A stretch of 64,000 nucleotides of DNA, taken from positions 31,012-95,011 of the forward strand of contig CAMPET010000057.1 in assembly GCA_946803715.1 (NCBI GenBank). The letters run 5' to 3'. The DNA is from Beroe ovata (Eukaryota; Ctenophora; Nuda; Beroida; Beroidae). The stretch's first letter is position 1; every line of letters begins with the position of its first letter. Of the stretch, positions 22,301-37,300 are shown piece by piece. A model generated the notes under the pieces. The model worked only from the letters and a program-made list of their open reading frames with translations, was not told the origin of the DNA and searched no databases. The translations under genes were made by a program, and so were the position numbers.

Positions 22301-25300
22301 ACCGGCCGTCGGTGACTCGATAGTCAGGGTGTTGAGTATGTCACCATCAGCTGTCACCTCAGTGGTCACCCAGGATGAGAAGTCAAATGAGGGGTCTTGT
22401 GCTTTCTTGAAAGATATAATCCCTCCTGCTGCGGTTGACAGACAGGAGAAGGTTACGGCTAGCCCTGATGTTTTCTGATCGACAGGATCAGATATTATGA
22501 CACTTGACCCGGGTGCTATGGTAACAGTTTTGGCAGCCTCTATCCCCGGGGCGCCTAGTGCGCTGGTGTAGAGGCACACTATGTCCAGTGATTGAGGCGT
22601 GGTCAGATCCAGGTCATACGTCACGGTAAAGACGGTGTCTAGAGGGGAGTCAGCGCCATTCTCCACCTTGGCGATGTATGTCAGGATGCTGTTAGTGACG
22701 TCACAGTTGATCGTGTACTCTGTGAGCAGGGATGTTGGTCGCAGGTACATGTCACGCAGGATGCCCTCTTTGTACTCTGGAGATGGGGGGGGGGGGGAAT
22801 TTAGCGAGCTGTTATATGGGTTAGCTCCATAGAGCTATGGCATGGAGCTTACCTCATAGATGAAACATAATATGTTGTAAATTGGATTGAATGATAACTC
22901 ACCGAATACAGTGAAATCGTTGAAGTTGACGAGTGATTTCTGGATGCTATCCTCACTCTGAGTATACTGGAATTGACACGTCACAGTCGGGTTTGACGTC
23001 ACCAGGAACGGAACAACAAGCTCAAGTCCGTCAGCAGAGAGCACCCCGTTGAAGACCTCCATGTCGTTGACAAAGGCGGAAATTGTGGGTGGCAGATCCA
23101 CGCCAGTAGGCTGTTCCCCAACACAGGTGAATGTTTGTGTCTCACCCATGTGCATGTATAGAGCACTCATCTCAATAGTGTTGGCTGAGGAGTGAATACA
23201 GTTACACTCCCGGACATGTCATTAGTGACGTAGTGTAACATAGAGCATAGTGTGACATGTGGTATATGATGACAATATTTCACAAGTGTCAGATATTCTT
23301 ATCAATGAGTCACCCACCTAGGGCAATGACAGAATGGGTGTGGTCAGACCATGTTCCGTCTAGTCTGCAGTTGTACCCAGCACTCTCGTCTACACTCGCT
23401 AGCTCCAGGACCACAGTGGTAACACCAGCCGATGTGGTCGTCACTTGGTTACAATCGGGGTCGTCGCAGCTGTAGTACGACCCGTCTTTGAACCACTGGA
23501 GTGGTGTGTCGGGGGTCCCGTCCATCGTGTATTGACAAGTTATCTCATGGGGGGATCCGGCGTTCACATACCCAGTGAACTCAGATACCATGGTTACTCC
23601 TGTGTAGATTATGTGTGTGAGGGAGATACCATGGTTACTCCTGCGTGGAATTTCTATTCTATTATGAGTGACAGCTATGAAGTTTGTTAACATGTAGTTA
23701 TACTCACGTGCACAATTAATCTGCACTCCACAGAGATGTGTAGTTGACGTCTCTCCCGCGACATAGAAGCCCTCATCACACGTTGTCTCGATGATTTCGA
23801 CAGCAGATACGATGTAACCGGCAGGGGGGTCAGTCGTGGCGAACATGGAGCTCGTCACTTCACATGTCACTAACGGGGGTACGGTTGTTACGATAACATA
23901 GAGGCAACATGGTGTTACCACACAGCACCATGGTCCATGGTGTTACCAAACAGTTACCATGATGTTATCACACAGTTACCATGACAACATGTGATGGATA
24001 TGGTTAATGTGAGGTGTGCGTGTTTCCTCACCAATACAGTCCGTTGATCCAGGAGAGGTTGTNGACATGTGGTATATGATGACAATATTTCACAAGTGTC
24101 AGATATTCTTATCAATGAGTCACACACCTAGGGCAATGACGGAGTGGGTGTGGTCAGACCATGTTCCGTCTAGTCTGCAGTTGTACCCGGCACTCTCGGC
24201 TACACTCGCTAACTCCAGGACCACAGTGGTCACACCAGCCGATGTGGTCGTCACTTGGTTACAATCGGGGTCGTCGCAGCTGTAGTACGACCCGNTGCTA
24301 TGGTAACAGTTTTGGCAGCCTCTATCCCAGGGGCGCCTAGTGCGCTGGTGTAGAGACACACTATGTCCAGCGACTGGGGCGTGGTCAGGTCCAGGTCATA
24401 CGTCACGGTAAAGAGGGTGTCTAGAGGAGAGTCAGCGCCATTCTCCACTTTGGCGATGTATGTCAGGATGCTGTTAGTGACGTCACAGTTGATCGTGTAC
24501 TCTGTGAGCAGGGTTGTCGGTCGCAGGTACAGGTCACGCAGGATGCCCTCTTTGTACTCTAGAGAAGGGAGAGGGAATTTAGCAAGCTGTTATCGGGGTT
24601 AGCTCCATAGAGCTATGGCATGGGGCCATGGGGCTTACCTCATAAATGAAACATGATATGTTATAGATCGGATTGAATGTTAACTCACCGAATACAATGA
24701 AATCGTTGAAGTTGACGAGTGATTTCTGGATGCTATCCTCACTCTGAGTGTACTGGAATTGACACGTCACTGTCGGGTTTGACGTCACCAGGAACGGAAC
24801 TACAAGCTCCAGTCCGTCAACAGAGAGTACCCCGTTAAAGACCTCCATGTCGTTGACAAAGGCGGAAATTGTGGGTGGCAAATCCACGCCTGTTGGCTGT
24901 TCCCCAACACAGGTGAATGTCTGTGTCTCGCCCATGTGCATGTATAGAGCACTAATCTCAATAGTGTTGGCTGAGGAGTGAATACAGTTAGCCTCCCGGA
25001 CATGTAATTAGTGACGTAGTGTAACATAGAGCATAGTGTGACATGTGGTATATGATGACAATATTTCACAAGTGTCAGATATTCTTATCAATGAGTCACA
25101 CACCTAGGGCAATGACGGAGTGGGTGTGGTCAGACCATGTTCCGTCTAGTCTGCAGTTGTACCCGGCACTCTCGGCTACACTCGCTAACTCCAGGACCAC
25201 AGTGGTCACACCAGCCGATGTGGTCGTCACTTGGTTACAATCGGGGTCGTCGCAGCTGTAGTACGACCCGTCTTTGAACCACTGGAGTGGTGTGTCGGGG

Positions 25301-28300
25301 GTCCCGTCCATCGTGTATTGACAAGTTATCTCATGGGGGGATCCGGCGTTCACATACCCAGTGAACTCAGATACCATGGTTACTCCTGTGTAGATTATGT
25401 GTGTGAGGGAGATACCATGGTTACTCCTGCGTGGAATTTCTATTCTATTATGAGTGACAGCTATGAAGTTTGTTAACATGTAGTTATACTCACGTGCACA
25501 ATTAATCTGCACTCCACAGAGATGTGTAGTTGACGTCTCTCCCGCGACATAGAAGCCCTCATCACACGTTGTCTCGATGATTTCGACAGCAGATACGATG
25601 TAACCGGCAGGGGGGTCAGTCGTGGCGAACATGGAGCTCGTCACTTCACATGTCACTAACGGGGGTACGGTTGTTACGATAACATAGAGGCAACATGGTG
25701 TTACCACACAGCACCATGGTCCATGGTGTTACCAAACAGTTACCATGATGTTATCACACAGTTACCATGACAACATGTGATGGATATGGTTAATGTGAGG
25801 TGTGCGTGTTTCCTCACCAATACAGTCCGTTGATCCAGGAGAGGTTGTGGATTGACCGAGAGGGCACTGAGTACAAGACGTCTGTCCGGCTGTGTCCTGA
25901 TAGTATCCTATTGGACAACTGACACACTCATTGTCCACACTGTAGAATCCGGCCTCGCACAGGACTGTGGGATCATAGGGTCATTAGTCAAAGTGTGAAC
26001 ACAGAATCAAGAAAAATGTCCGTGTGCTTGGACGAATCCATAGCAAACTATTCCATTTCCACTTAATACATACCGCAGTAGAGGGCATCGGAGCTGATGC
26101 CTGCCCCGGGCGGGCACTCTATCTCGAATCCGGGCATCGCCCCTCCATCCTCCTCAACCACCACGTATCTCTTGCTGGTGGTGAGTGCAGCCCACTCCTG
26201 GCTAGCCACATTGCTCAGATCCTGGGAATCGACATCCCTATCCGGTACATCCTCGTCTTCCTCTATCATCCACTCCAGTCGGCACCTGTCTGTCGTGTAG
26301 AAATTCCTAGCGGACAGGAATGTGTTCTTGAATCCCTCCGACAGGAGCGCGATGTGTCGGAACTTCTCATTGGCGATGTACTCGAATATCTCCTGAGCAC
26401 TGTCCGGTGGACACACAAGTCCAGAGTACGTGATGGACATCCTGGCTTTCAGTGCTATGGGCTGGATAACCTCTGCCGGGGGGAACAAGCTGTGAGTGAT
26501 TGTGCCACCACGGGGAGTACAAACACAAGGAAATATCTTATCGGTAACTACCTGAGCAGCTAGGGAGAGCTAGTCGGAGATGCGTTGTGAGGGTGTGGCT
26601 CCAGTACCCATTTGCCAGACATGTTGTCTGGAAGATGGAACCCCATCTCCTGCTCATTTCATTGTTTCCCGTGCACGTGTAATCACACTCTGTTCCCACG
26701 GTGAGACCGAGATCAGGCACGCACAGGATGTGCGATGTGTCCGTGTCGTACTCCAGACTTTCACACCGTTCTGAGTAGAGGGAGGAGTTGTGTGCGTGTG
26801 TGTGTGAACAATCACACATTGCGTGACACTTATGGGCATGATAAAATAAGAGGTTGGTTGACTCACGGTAGACTTGGACATATTCCTTGTCCAGATAGAT
26901 ACTCTGACGGTTAGGTTTGATAATCTCGCAGCCATATGCTCCCTTGTCCGATTTCGTGGCTCGTGTTTGGGTCCATGTCTTTGTTTCGATTCCCTGAGAT
27001 GGACACGAGAATTGAGAGAATAATATCAGAGAAGTGGTAATAAATTCATAGCAGCGGATAGCTGATACAGGAACAGTTCATGATGATCAATATAACACCA
27101 TTCCTTAGCCAGAGGAAATTATGGCGAGATAATTCTCAAGCCAAAGGGATACCCAGGAACCAATGGTACAAAATTTTTGTTGTCAATCTATCATAACTCA
27201 CGCTAGTTGTATCGGTTGTTACTCCTGATTGTAGATAGTTGACAGACGATCCCTTGTACAGCTTGATGGTGTCACCACTCTCGGCAGAACATGACACCTC
27301 TAGTCTGTCACCGACATACACAGGGTTCGCAGACACACTGAAACTCCTCAGAGCTGTGGAGAGGGGAGAGTGTGTGACGGGTAGAGAATTTCCTGGATCA
27401 ATTCACAATCGGAATTCCAGCTAATTGAAATTGGAATTCCAGCTTATCAATTGAAGTATTTACGTGTTATAACTGTAGGGACGTGTCATTCTCATTAAAA
27501 TGTGAAAAACTCACTTCCTACAGCGATCTGCACACGTCTGACAGAGTAGGAGGTTGATGAAGAGTAGAGAGTGGGTGCGACTGTTTTCTTACAATACACC
27601 TCCCTGTCATCCCAGTATGTAGAGCCGTGTACCCTGCTGGTCACTGCAGTCTGGGTGGAGCCGTCTTGCGAGTATGACCTGACGTGTTACCACGTGTCAT
27701 CACCCAGTTCATAATATGACGTCATACCACAATACCCTTTCTCAACAATTCACATTCACAATATATCAGTGTCATAACACCAGTAAAGCATGTCACGTAC
27801 CTGTCTGTGGGCACGTATATCTCATTGCCCATGTCATCAGTAGTGTACCAGGAGAGTGTGTTTGTGGGCACGTCACTGGACACACTGCACGTTAACCACG
27901 TGTAATCTCCCTCTTGTACCGTTACTGTCTCTAGCACTGGTGTACTCGGAACTGACACCACATTCACTTGGACTGTCTTGACGAGCGATAGTCCGTCAAT
28001 CTGTATCGTACAGGTGAACACGCCCGCGTCACCAGGTGACGAATACGACCCAAACAGTCCGTTAACGTAACCGGATGTTACGCCAGTGTCAATGTCTCTA
28101 TCGCTGAACGAGTCGGTGGATGTCGGTGTCGGTGATATGGATACGACTGATCCGGTTGTTTCGTACTTGTACTGGCAGATGAAGGTGAACTGTGCTCCAA
28201 CATAGATGTCAAGAGATGGTTCGTTTGTTGCCAGCTGCATTGCAACCGCCAGAATCTCCGTTCTATCACTCGCCACTGACTTGGTCAGGGCGGGCATGTC

Positions 28301-31300
28301 AGGTGGCGAGAATACAGCACGACAACGCACGGGCGTGTTACGGCGAGCCACCTCCGAGAATACGGCAGTGGTGGTGATCTTGTCGGTGCCACCTTCCACA
28401 CTTGTCACAGAGGTGAGGGAGGTGAGGTAAGCATCCTCATTCTCACTCCAACTCCCGATAGTGTCGTCCAGTACCTCACCAGTAACTGTGGGCACGTAGG
28501 GTCCTGTGAAGACACACGTGACCAAGGCTGTATCCCCCATCTCCAGTAGTATCTTCGTCTGCATGACACTCTGAGTCACTAGTTGTAGTGTGTTGGGTGG
28601 GGATTCCGTTACCAGTGAGTTGGATGATTCTGTAACCGCACACTTGTAACGACCCACGTTACTGTTACCGACACCAGATATCAGGTAACGGTGGACATAA
28701 TCAGCATCTGGCTGACTGATCACTGTCTGAGCAGTGGTCAGCGCAGACCCACTCAGAGTTGTGGGTGTGATGTTCACCGCACTCCAAGATCCGTCATTCT
28801 GTTCCTTGTGCAGGGTGGAGCTAGAGCCTGTGGCTGTCCCCAGGAATGCACAGTACAGGGTGACTGTCTCACCGGCAGCTGCAAATCCATCTGACAGCAC
28901 GACAGACGACATGTGGACTGTCACAGCTGTGCTGGTCACCTCCTGGAGTGATCCCGACAGTGTGACTGACGTCTTGGAGTAGAAGGACTCGCTGCTAGAC
29001 AGGTCCAGGTTAAGGATAGTTAGGGTGGCCTCTGTGTACTTAAAGTCCCCGGCTCCGTTAGGGTAGGACTGTGAAATGAGGTAGTCCACACCCGCTACAA
29101 GAGGGGTGCTTGACCCAGTCCTGTACCACGTGACAGTCACCTCCTCCGTGAATATCATAGCGGTAGTCAGGACCAGACTGTCACCAGGTAGTCCAGTATA
29201 GGCCGGGGTGCCCGTGAATTTTACCACAATCAGTGCTGCAGGGTCAGTGTAGGCTGAACCCCCGGTAAACGCTGAGTCCACATATCCGAACTGGGCTTTA
29301 CACCGGTAAAAACCAATATCAGATACAGCCGCAGAGGATAGTCGTAGTTCCGACGACTGAAATGGTGACTTATATCAAAACATGCCCGCTGTGTGATTGC
29401 TCTGTGATACTGCGAAATAAGCGAACAAAACATGGAGTGAGCTACAGCTATAAGTGGGGGATATATATTTGAATTTCAGAGAAATACATCAGTGATCAAG
29501 ATAAAATTCCTGACATACCGCGTAAGTTGAATCTGATGTATCTGCAATATCACTGCTGTCAGTGTAGAGTACGTTATCTTTCTCCCATGTAATTGTGGGC
29601 GTGGTCGGGTCTTTCTTAATCGAGCAACTTAGTGTTACCGAGACTCCATCCAGCACCTTCTTCAGTGTGGGCGATGTTGCAAATCCTGTGAGGGTTTCCC
29701 GTTATCACAGCAACTGGACAAAATGAGAAAATGTTGCTTCATTCCAGTTGTGAGTCGAAATGAGCAGCGTTTTCAATCTCGCTGTTCAGTTGATGGTGTA
29801 TATTACCGTATACATCTACAGTGGCAGTGTCTGAAGTGACTGTCTGTCCGTCTGAGAAGGTGGCTACACAGTGGTAGTCGCCGCTATCGGACAAGGCGGC
29901 GGTGTCAACAGTCAGATCAGACGATTTGACGCCTCCAGAATCCTCCTCAGTGATAGTGTAGCTCTGGGAAAGAGGAGAAGGGGTGTCAATATCTGTGATG
30001 AGCATTTTCGAGATGTGTCAAGAAGATGAGACCAATGATACGTTATTGGTGATAAAACAACAATCCTCAGACATACCGGGTTGTTGGTAATATCGGTGTT
30101 ATCCTTGAACCAGGCAATACCATCCACTGTACCAGGTATATCACAGTACAGGAGGAGTTCATTTCCAGCAAACAGCCATCCACTGGTCGGGTGTGTTTGG
30201 AATGCTGGGGTAGAGGGTGATATCGTGATAATCATACTTCCAGGTGAATATTGTAATACATCTTGCGCGGGATCATGGTGCACATTCCTCTGCTTGGTAT
30301 CATGGAGCGTGGCATATCACAGTTTCAAGTGGTAGGGAGTGGGGACCACACTATCTTACCATTGACACCGATGTTAGCGTTGGATGATCGCAGTGTACCC
30401 AAGTCCTGATACTCAATGACACAGACGTAGACACCCAGATCAGAATCTTGTAGACTGGGTATGGACAGCGTGGTCTCGTAGCTATTTCCTGGATAGAAAT
30501 TGGGGATATAGATCAGTGGTAGGCGTCCAGTTCTCCTTCAACAAAATCAGTGAGAAGGACGAGCTCAAGGGTATAATTTATCATCATTACTATGCCATCA
30601 AAGACCGAAGTTGAGGTGCTGCTAGACTCACCTGCTTGTCCGGAGGTGGTACTGGCCAGGCTGTAGAAATCAGACTGTGAGTCTGTGAATTCCCAGGAGG
30701 AGGACATCTGAACATTGTCAACCAGTGATGATACACATGTCAGCACCAGCGAGGTGTCATACGGCACATTCTGAGATGACGGCTCTGTCATCAACTCTGG
30801 GAAAATTACATATGTTAGGACTTGGCGTAAGTTAAGAATGTATAGTAGTAGAAATTATGACAAAGATCTATAATGGTAACAACAATCCCGGATAAAAGCT
30901 CACAGCCACTTTACCTATCTTGTAGAAAGTTGCGCTAACAGTCAGTGGATCCGAAGCCGCGGTAACCTTGACTTCGCACTTCCATTGATCATGGAAAATG
31001 TCAGAGTCGGTTACAGAGGTGGTGTCAATCGTCATCGTCACGATGTAAGTGTCATCAGTATTCTGCGGGAAATTCAGTGGTGTCACACATTATGAATCAT
31101 GTGCGTGTTTGACTCAATCATACGTACAAATATGATTATCCCACTACGGGAAATAATCATATTGTTGGGGAGATTTATGAAGGAGCGCTATGACACTGAA
31201 TGTCACAACAGTACCGGTATGGGGGTCGGAGAGTCGAGGTATGTCAGACTGTTGCTCTGACCAGTTACTCCGTTAGTTAGAGTCAAATTAAACTCGGACA

Positions 31301-34300
31301 CATCCTGGGCTACAGCAAGGCAGGAAATGGTGGCAGTGGTACCCACTACAGCGAACTGATCAATCATCGTGATACCTGAGAGAGTGTAACTAGGGGTTGG
31401 GGACAGAGCTGGATATTATTCATGGAAATAGGAATTTACTTTTTGGTAATTCGCAGCAATTGAGAACAAAGCTTGTAGGTCGGATAACACGTAATGTTTC
31501 AACCAATCAAAACCCGTCTCATCACAAGACCACGCCCACCCGGATTACAGATGACACACAAAACTCATACTCGCTTCACACAACACTCACTCTTAGAGAT
31601 GACTATAATCTCCTGGGCTGTGGGCACGGTGAAAGTTGTCCCATCACTCCACTCAGCCTGACATCTGTATGCGCCGTAGTCAGCACCAGCTATGTCCGGC
31701 AGGTAGATAGTCGACTCAATAGTGTACCAGTCACGGGGCCGGTTCACAATAACTTTGTTCGTAACCTACAGGCGGGAACTGTTACTACACTTTTCAATAC
31801 TGTTCTATGAACGCGGTGGTCATAATGTGTACCAACTGTGTTTCAACGTAGCATAAAATAAGACGACGGTAAACCATGAAGGGGTCGATAACTGAAGACA
31901 ATAACTGAAGACAATAACTGAAGACAATAACTCTCTTTCATTTTGACTGGGTTATAACCCAGTCAAAATAAACAAGTGCTATGAAAAGTGAACAGGGAGG
32001 AGAGGACTCACTTCCTGTCCATCGTGAAGCCAGGTGATGGACGATGGCTGGTCACCGTACACGAAACAGTGTACATAGCTGTCTGTCCCTATTTCAGGGG
32101 TGTACTTGGCAGCTGTCTGCTCCGCACCTGCAGTATCATTTGGTGTCATAACTACGGACTACCAGTACTATGATAATGACGTGGTGTCAATTCCATACTC
32201 ACTGGTTATGTTGGTGTGGTGTCAGTGTTACAATCACATGAGTTGCTGTCATTCCTGTCACACATATGACAGTCAAACAAATGTCTTGCTGTCTAATTAC
32301 CTCTCAGGTAGTGGTGGATTAGAGGGCTGGTGACAGTGACACCACCGTCACTATATGAACAGTACGCCATGACACCCTCACTCGGTGACACTGAGCTTGC
32401 AGTTGCTGTGTAACTGTACACTTCCTCGCCGCCGACAGTTGAGGACGAGGTGGAGGTCTGGGGTCCTGCATTTGATCCAACAAAGTTCCTGTGGGCAGAA
32501 GTACGCGGCCATGTTATAAACTCAACCTAACAAAGAGTAACCAAATCCTCGTAACCAATTCGTCGCTCTTGTCACATGGCAAAGTGACTTACCATCTCAA
32601 ATCGGTGACACTCTCACTAGTTTTACATGTCAAAGTGAATGCATCATTGGAGAATGCCTCGGTATAAACGGGTGTGACAACTTCCACAAACTTGGAACCT
32701 AGGAAATACACGTGAGTTTTTCAATAGTTATATAGTCGGATAGTCCACACATACACACAGACAGACAGACAAACAGACATCATCATACCCACACACCCAC
32801 TCTCAAAGACACGTACATAGACACACAGACACACTCACACACACAGACACACGTACACACACACACACACANTATGAATCATGTGCGTGTTTGACTCAAT
32901 CATACGTGCAAATATGCTTATCCCAGTACGGGAATTATCATATTGTTGGGGACATTTATGAAGGAGCGCTATGCAAGTAACAACAGTACCGGTATAGGGG
33001 TCGGGGAGTCGAGGTATGTCAGACTGTTGCTCTGACCAGTTACTCCGTTAGTTAGAGTCAGGTTAAACTCGGACACATCCTGGGCTACAGCAAGGCAGGA
33101 TATGGTGGCAGTGGTACCCACTACAGCGAACTGATCAATCATCGTGATACCTGAGAGGGTGTGACTAGGGGTTGGGGACAGAGCTGAATGGGGGAGGGAC
33201 GGTTTGAGGGGTCGGGGACAGAGCTGAATGGGGGAGGGACGGTGTGAGGGGTTGGGGACAGAGCTGAATTATGAAACAGGAATTTACTTTTTGGTGATTC
33301 GCAGCAAGTTGTAAACAGAGCTTGTAGGTCGGATAATACGTAATGTTTCAACCAATCAAAACCCGTCTCATCACAAGACCACGCCCACCCGGATTATAGA
33401 TGGCACACAAAACTCATATAAGCTTCACACAACACTCACTCTTAGAGATGACTATGATCTCCTGGGCAGTGGGCACGGTGAAAGTTGTCCCATCACTCCA
33501 CTCAGCCTGACATCTGTATGCACCGTAGTCAGCACCAGCTATGTCGGGCAGGTAGATAGTCGACTCAATAGTGTACCAGTCACGGGGCCGATTCACAACA
33601 ACTTTGTTCGTAACCTACAGGCGGGAAATGCAACTGTTACTACACTTTTCAATACTGTTCTATGCACGCGGTGGTCATAATCTGTACCGACTGTGTTTCA
33701 ACGTGGCATGAAATAGAACGACGGAAAACCATGAAGGGGTCGATAACTGAAGACAATTGCTGAGGACAAACTCCTCTCAACCTCTCTCTTTCGTTTTGAC
33801 TGGGTTATAACCCAGTCAAAATTAAGCAGTGCTATGAAAAGTGAACAGGGAGGACAGGACTCACCTCCTGTCCATCGTGAAGCCAGGTGATGGACGATGG
33901 CTGGTCACCGTACACGAAACAGTGTACATAACTGTCTGTCCCTATCTCAGGGGTGTACTTGGCAGCTGTCTGCTCCGCACCTGCAGTATCATGTGGTGTC
34001 ATAACTACGGACTACCAGTACTATGATATTGACGTGGTGTCAATTCCATACTTACAGGCTATGCGAGTGTGGTGTCAGTGTTATAATCACAGGAGTTGCT
34101 GTCATTCCTGTCACACATATGACAGTCAAACAAATGTTTTGCTGTCTAATTACCTCTCAGGTAGTGGTGTATTAGAGGGCTGGTGACAGTGACACCACCG
34201 TCACTATATGAACAGTACGCCATGACACCCTCACTCGGTGACACTGAGCTTGCAGTTGCTGTGTAAGTGTACACTTCCTCGCCGCCGACAGTTGAGGACG

Positions 34301-37300
34301 AGGTGGAGGTCTGGGGTCCTGCATTCGATCCAACAAAGTTCCTGTGGGCAGAAGTACGCGGCCATGTTATAAACTCAACCTAACAATGAGTAACCAAATC
34401 CTCATTATCAATTCGTCGCTCATGTCACATGGCAAAGTGACTTACCATCTCAAATTGGTGACACTCTCACTAGTTTTACATGTCAAAGTGAAAGCATCAT
34501 TGGAGAATGCCTCGGTATAAACGGGTGTGACAACTTCCACAAACTTGGAACCTGGGAAATACACGTGAGTTTTTCAATTGTTATTTAGTCGGATAGTCCA
34601 CACATACACAGACAGACAAGCAGACAAACTGACATCAACATACCCACATACCCACTCTCAAAGACACGTACATAGACACACAGACACACTCACACACACA
34701 CACAGACACACGTACACACACACAGACACGTATACACACGGACACACCTTCTCCCACAGTTATAGGTGTACTCGTGGGTTGTGATCCACCACCATAGTCC
34801 GCGCTGCAGTAGTAATCCATTAGGTCGGTGGCTACATTCAGGGATCCAATAGTAAGGACACTGGTCGCAATTCCGGTAAGTGAGCTGTATGTTTGGGAGG
34901 CTGTTAGCCGTGAGTCTAGTGCCACCTGCAATAAGTTGGCTGATGAGGACTGTGTACACTACTAAAACTGCTTCAGCCTTCATACAAGGTGAACACAGTT
35001 TGACGATGGAAAATTCATCACATATAAATTGAATTGATAACGCACCGCGCTGAAAGAACCAGTTGTGCCCCGGAACCATGTTATCGTAGGGTTGGAAGTT
35101 CCCACAAACCGACAAGTTACGGTCACATCTTCACCAGCAGTTCCCGTGGCAACGGACGGATAACCATCGATATCGAGTTCATCTGACAAAATTGTGGCGG
35201 TTATGCGTGGGGAAAATGTGGGGTATATGCCATGGAAATCGGGATAAATTTCCAGTCAATTTCCACTGTGTTTACAAAAACAACTTTACCCACCAATGAG
35301 AGTGACAGTAATGGGCGTGGTCTGAATGCTCTCTACGACCACCACTCCAGGTACATCCTCAGTGGAGTACGATACTTCACAGAAGTACGATCCGATCACA
35401 TCAGGTCCTCCGTCCACCGTGTAGTCCAGTGTCAGCTCTGACGAGATGACGTCACCGGCGCTGGTATCTGTGATGGTGCCCGCCAATGTGGCGCTATCTT
35501 TCACTATCCTGCACGGAGGGTGATCGTGGGTCAAGGGGCGCGGGTTTATTAGTTATCTGGAGCTATAAACATGATCAGTTTTATCGGTAGATGGTTGGAT
35601 AGCTCATGATATCGGCTATCATGCAACCATCTTACTTTCACAAGAATTTGACAACACATTCACACATAATGTACCATTCTAAGGTCACAGTATAGTCATC
35701 AGATTTGGATGCAGCGCATGTCAATGTTGTAGAAGTATCAGCAGTGCTGAGCGTGACATCTGTATCAGGAACAATGGTGAACCCTGAAACAGAAATATAT
35801 GAGAAGGTCCCAGGTTTCACAGAATAATATGACTATTGATCAAATCCTCACACACTATTGTCATATCATCACTGATCACCATTATCATGCTCACCTAACA
35901 CTGATAATGTTGCTGTTGTTTGGAGGGTTGTCCCAGCAACCGTTGCTCTACACTCAACCTGGGCATCGGAACTCGGACTGGCGACCTCTATTGTCGAAGT
36001 TGTCACGCCGTCAGCATAAACATTCACTGCTCCCTCCAGAGCAACGTTGTTCATGAACCTGTGCAAGTGTCATTGTCGTAACGTGATAACGTGATAACGT
36101 GATAACATGATAACGTGTTATTGTCAGTTGCCATAAAATTGTTCACACAAGCTTATCTCTGTGGGACACACACTGTTCTCGCAAATTGTTGCTAATAGCA
36201 ACACACTTACCACGACAGCACCGGTTCAGATTCAGTTTGTGAAACACAGGACAGACTGGTCGAGTAACCAGCTACCACTGACGATGGAGCCAGGGGTAGC
36301 CGCCACCCCCTCACAGTTATAGCCATGTCACTGGTCTGTATTTGCCCTATACCCGAGTAGTCGGCAACACAGTAGTGATACCGGAACGGGTCAGAGTCTG
36401 TCAGTGTGAGGGACTGGAGGGTCACGGTGGCGGTGATGGTTGATCCCGATATGACTTCCGTTATATCTGGGGGCGGGATTGGTGTTAATCACGTGATTAG
36501 ACTGGTTACCATGGAATAACGGGAAATTAGGGATTTTTTATCTTTTCATAAGATCACATGCAAAAAGGTATTGTTCTTGTGATAAGGAGCGAAAACTGAC
36601 TAAAGCTAATTGGGTGGGTATCCGTGAGTATGNCCCCCCCCCCCCTATATAGCACCTACCCGATGATGAAACAGTGTTTGTGGTGTAGGTATCAGGATCG
36701 GAGTACGTGGACGATTTCGCCACGAAGTTGATGTTGACGGTAACATCGGGGAAGTAGGTGAATGTACACGTGAGTTGGGCACTATCTCCCTCGATGTGGA
36801 CGCTCGGACCACTTGTAGACAAGATACCTGGGAGTTGTGTGGTTCTTGTCATAATTCATTGTTCATTCACTGTCAATAATAATTGTACAGTACAGAGGTG
36901 ATGGCTTAGACTGTTTGTTCAACATTCATAACCAAGTACCTAGTTCAGTCAGAGAAGCAGTGGACGACTCAATAGAGTTTCCGAAGGAGTCAAAGTAAGC
37001 GATACAGGCGTACTCTCCAAAATCGTCTGTCGTCACTGTGGCTATCCTCAACTCACTTGTAGTAACTCTTTGACTCGGGCTGAATTGACGATCAGTGGCG
37101 TGAAGAGAAGAAAAAGTTGTTGAAACTAGGAAATGAGCAATTGGGGCACGCTGTTTCATGCACTCGACTTGCTGATCGCAGTCGACATGTCAAAGTTGGA
37201 GCATTACCAATCTATGAAACCCAAAATGGTTCAATTCTTAAGTATCCAACAGCGACACATAATATATCTGCATATCTAGGTATACCTGTAGTTGTAGTCA

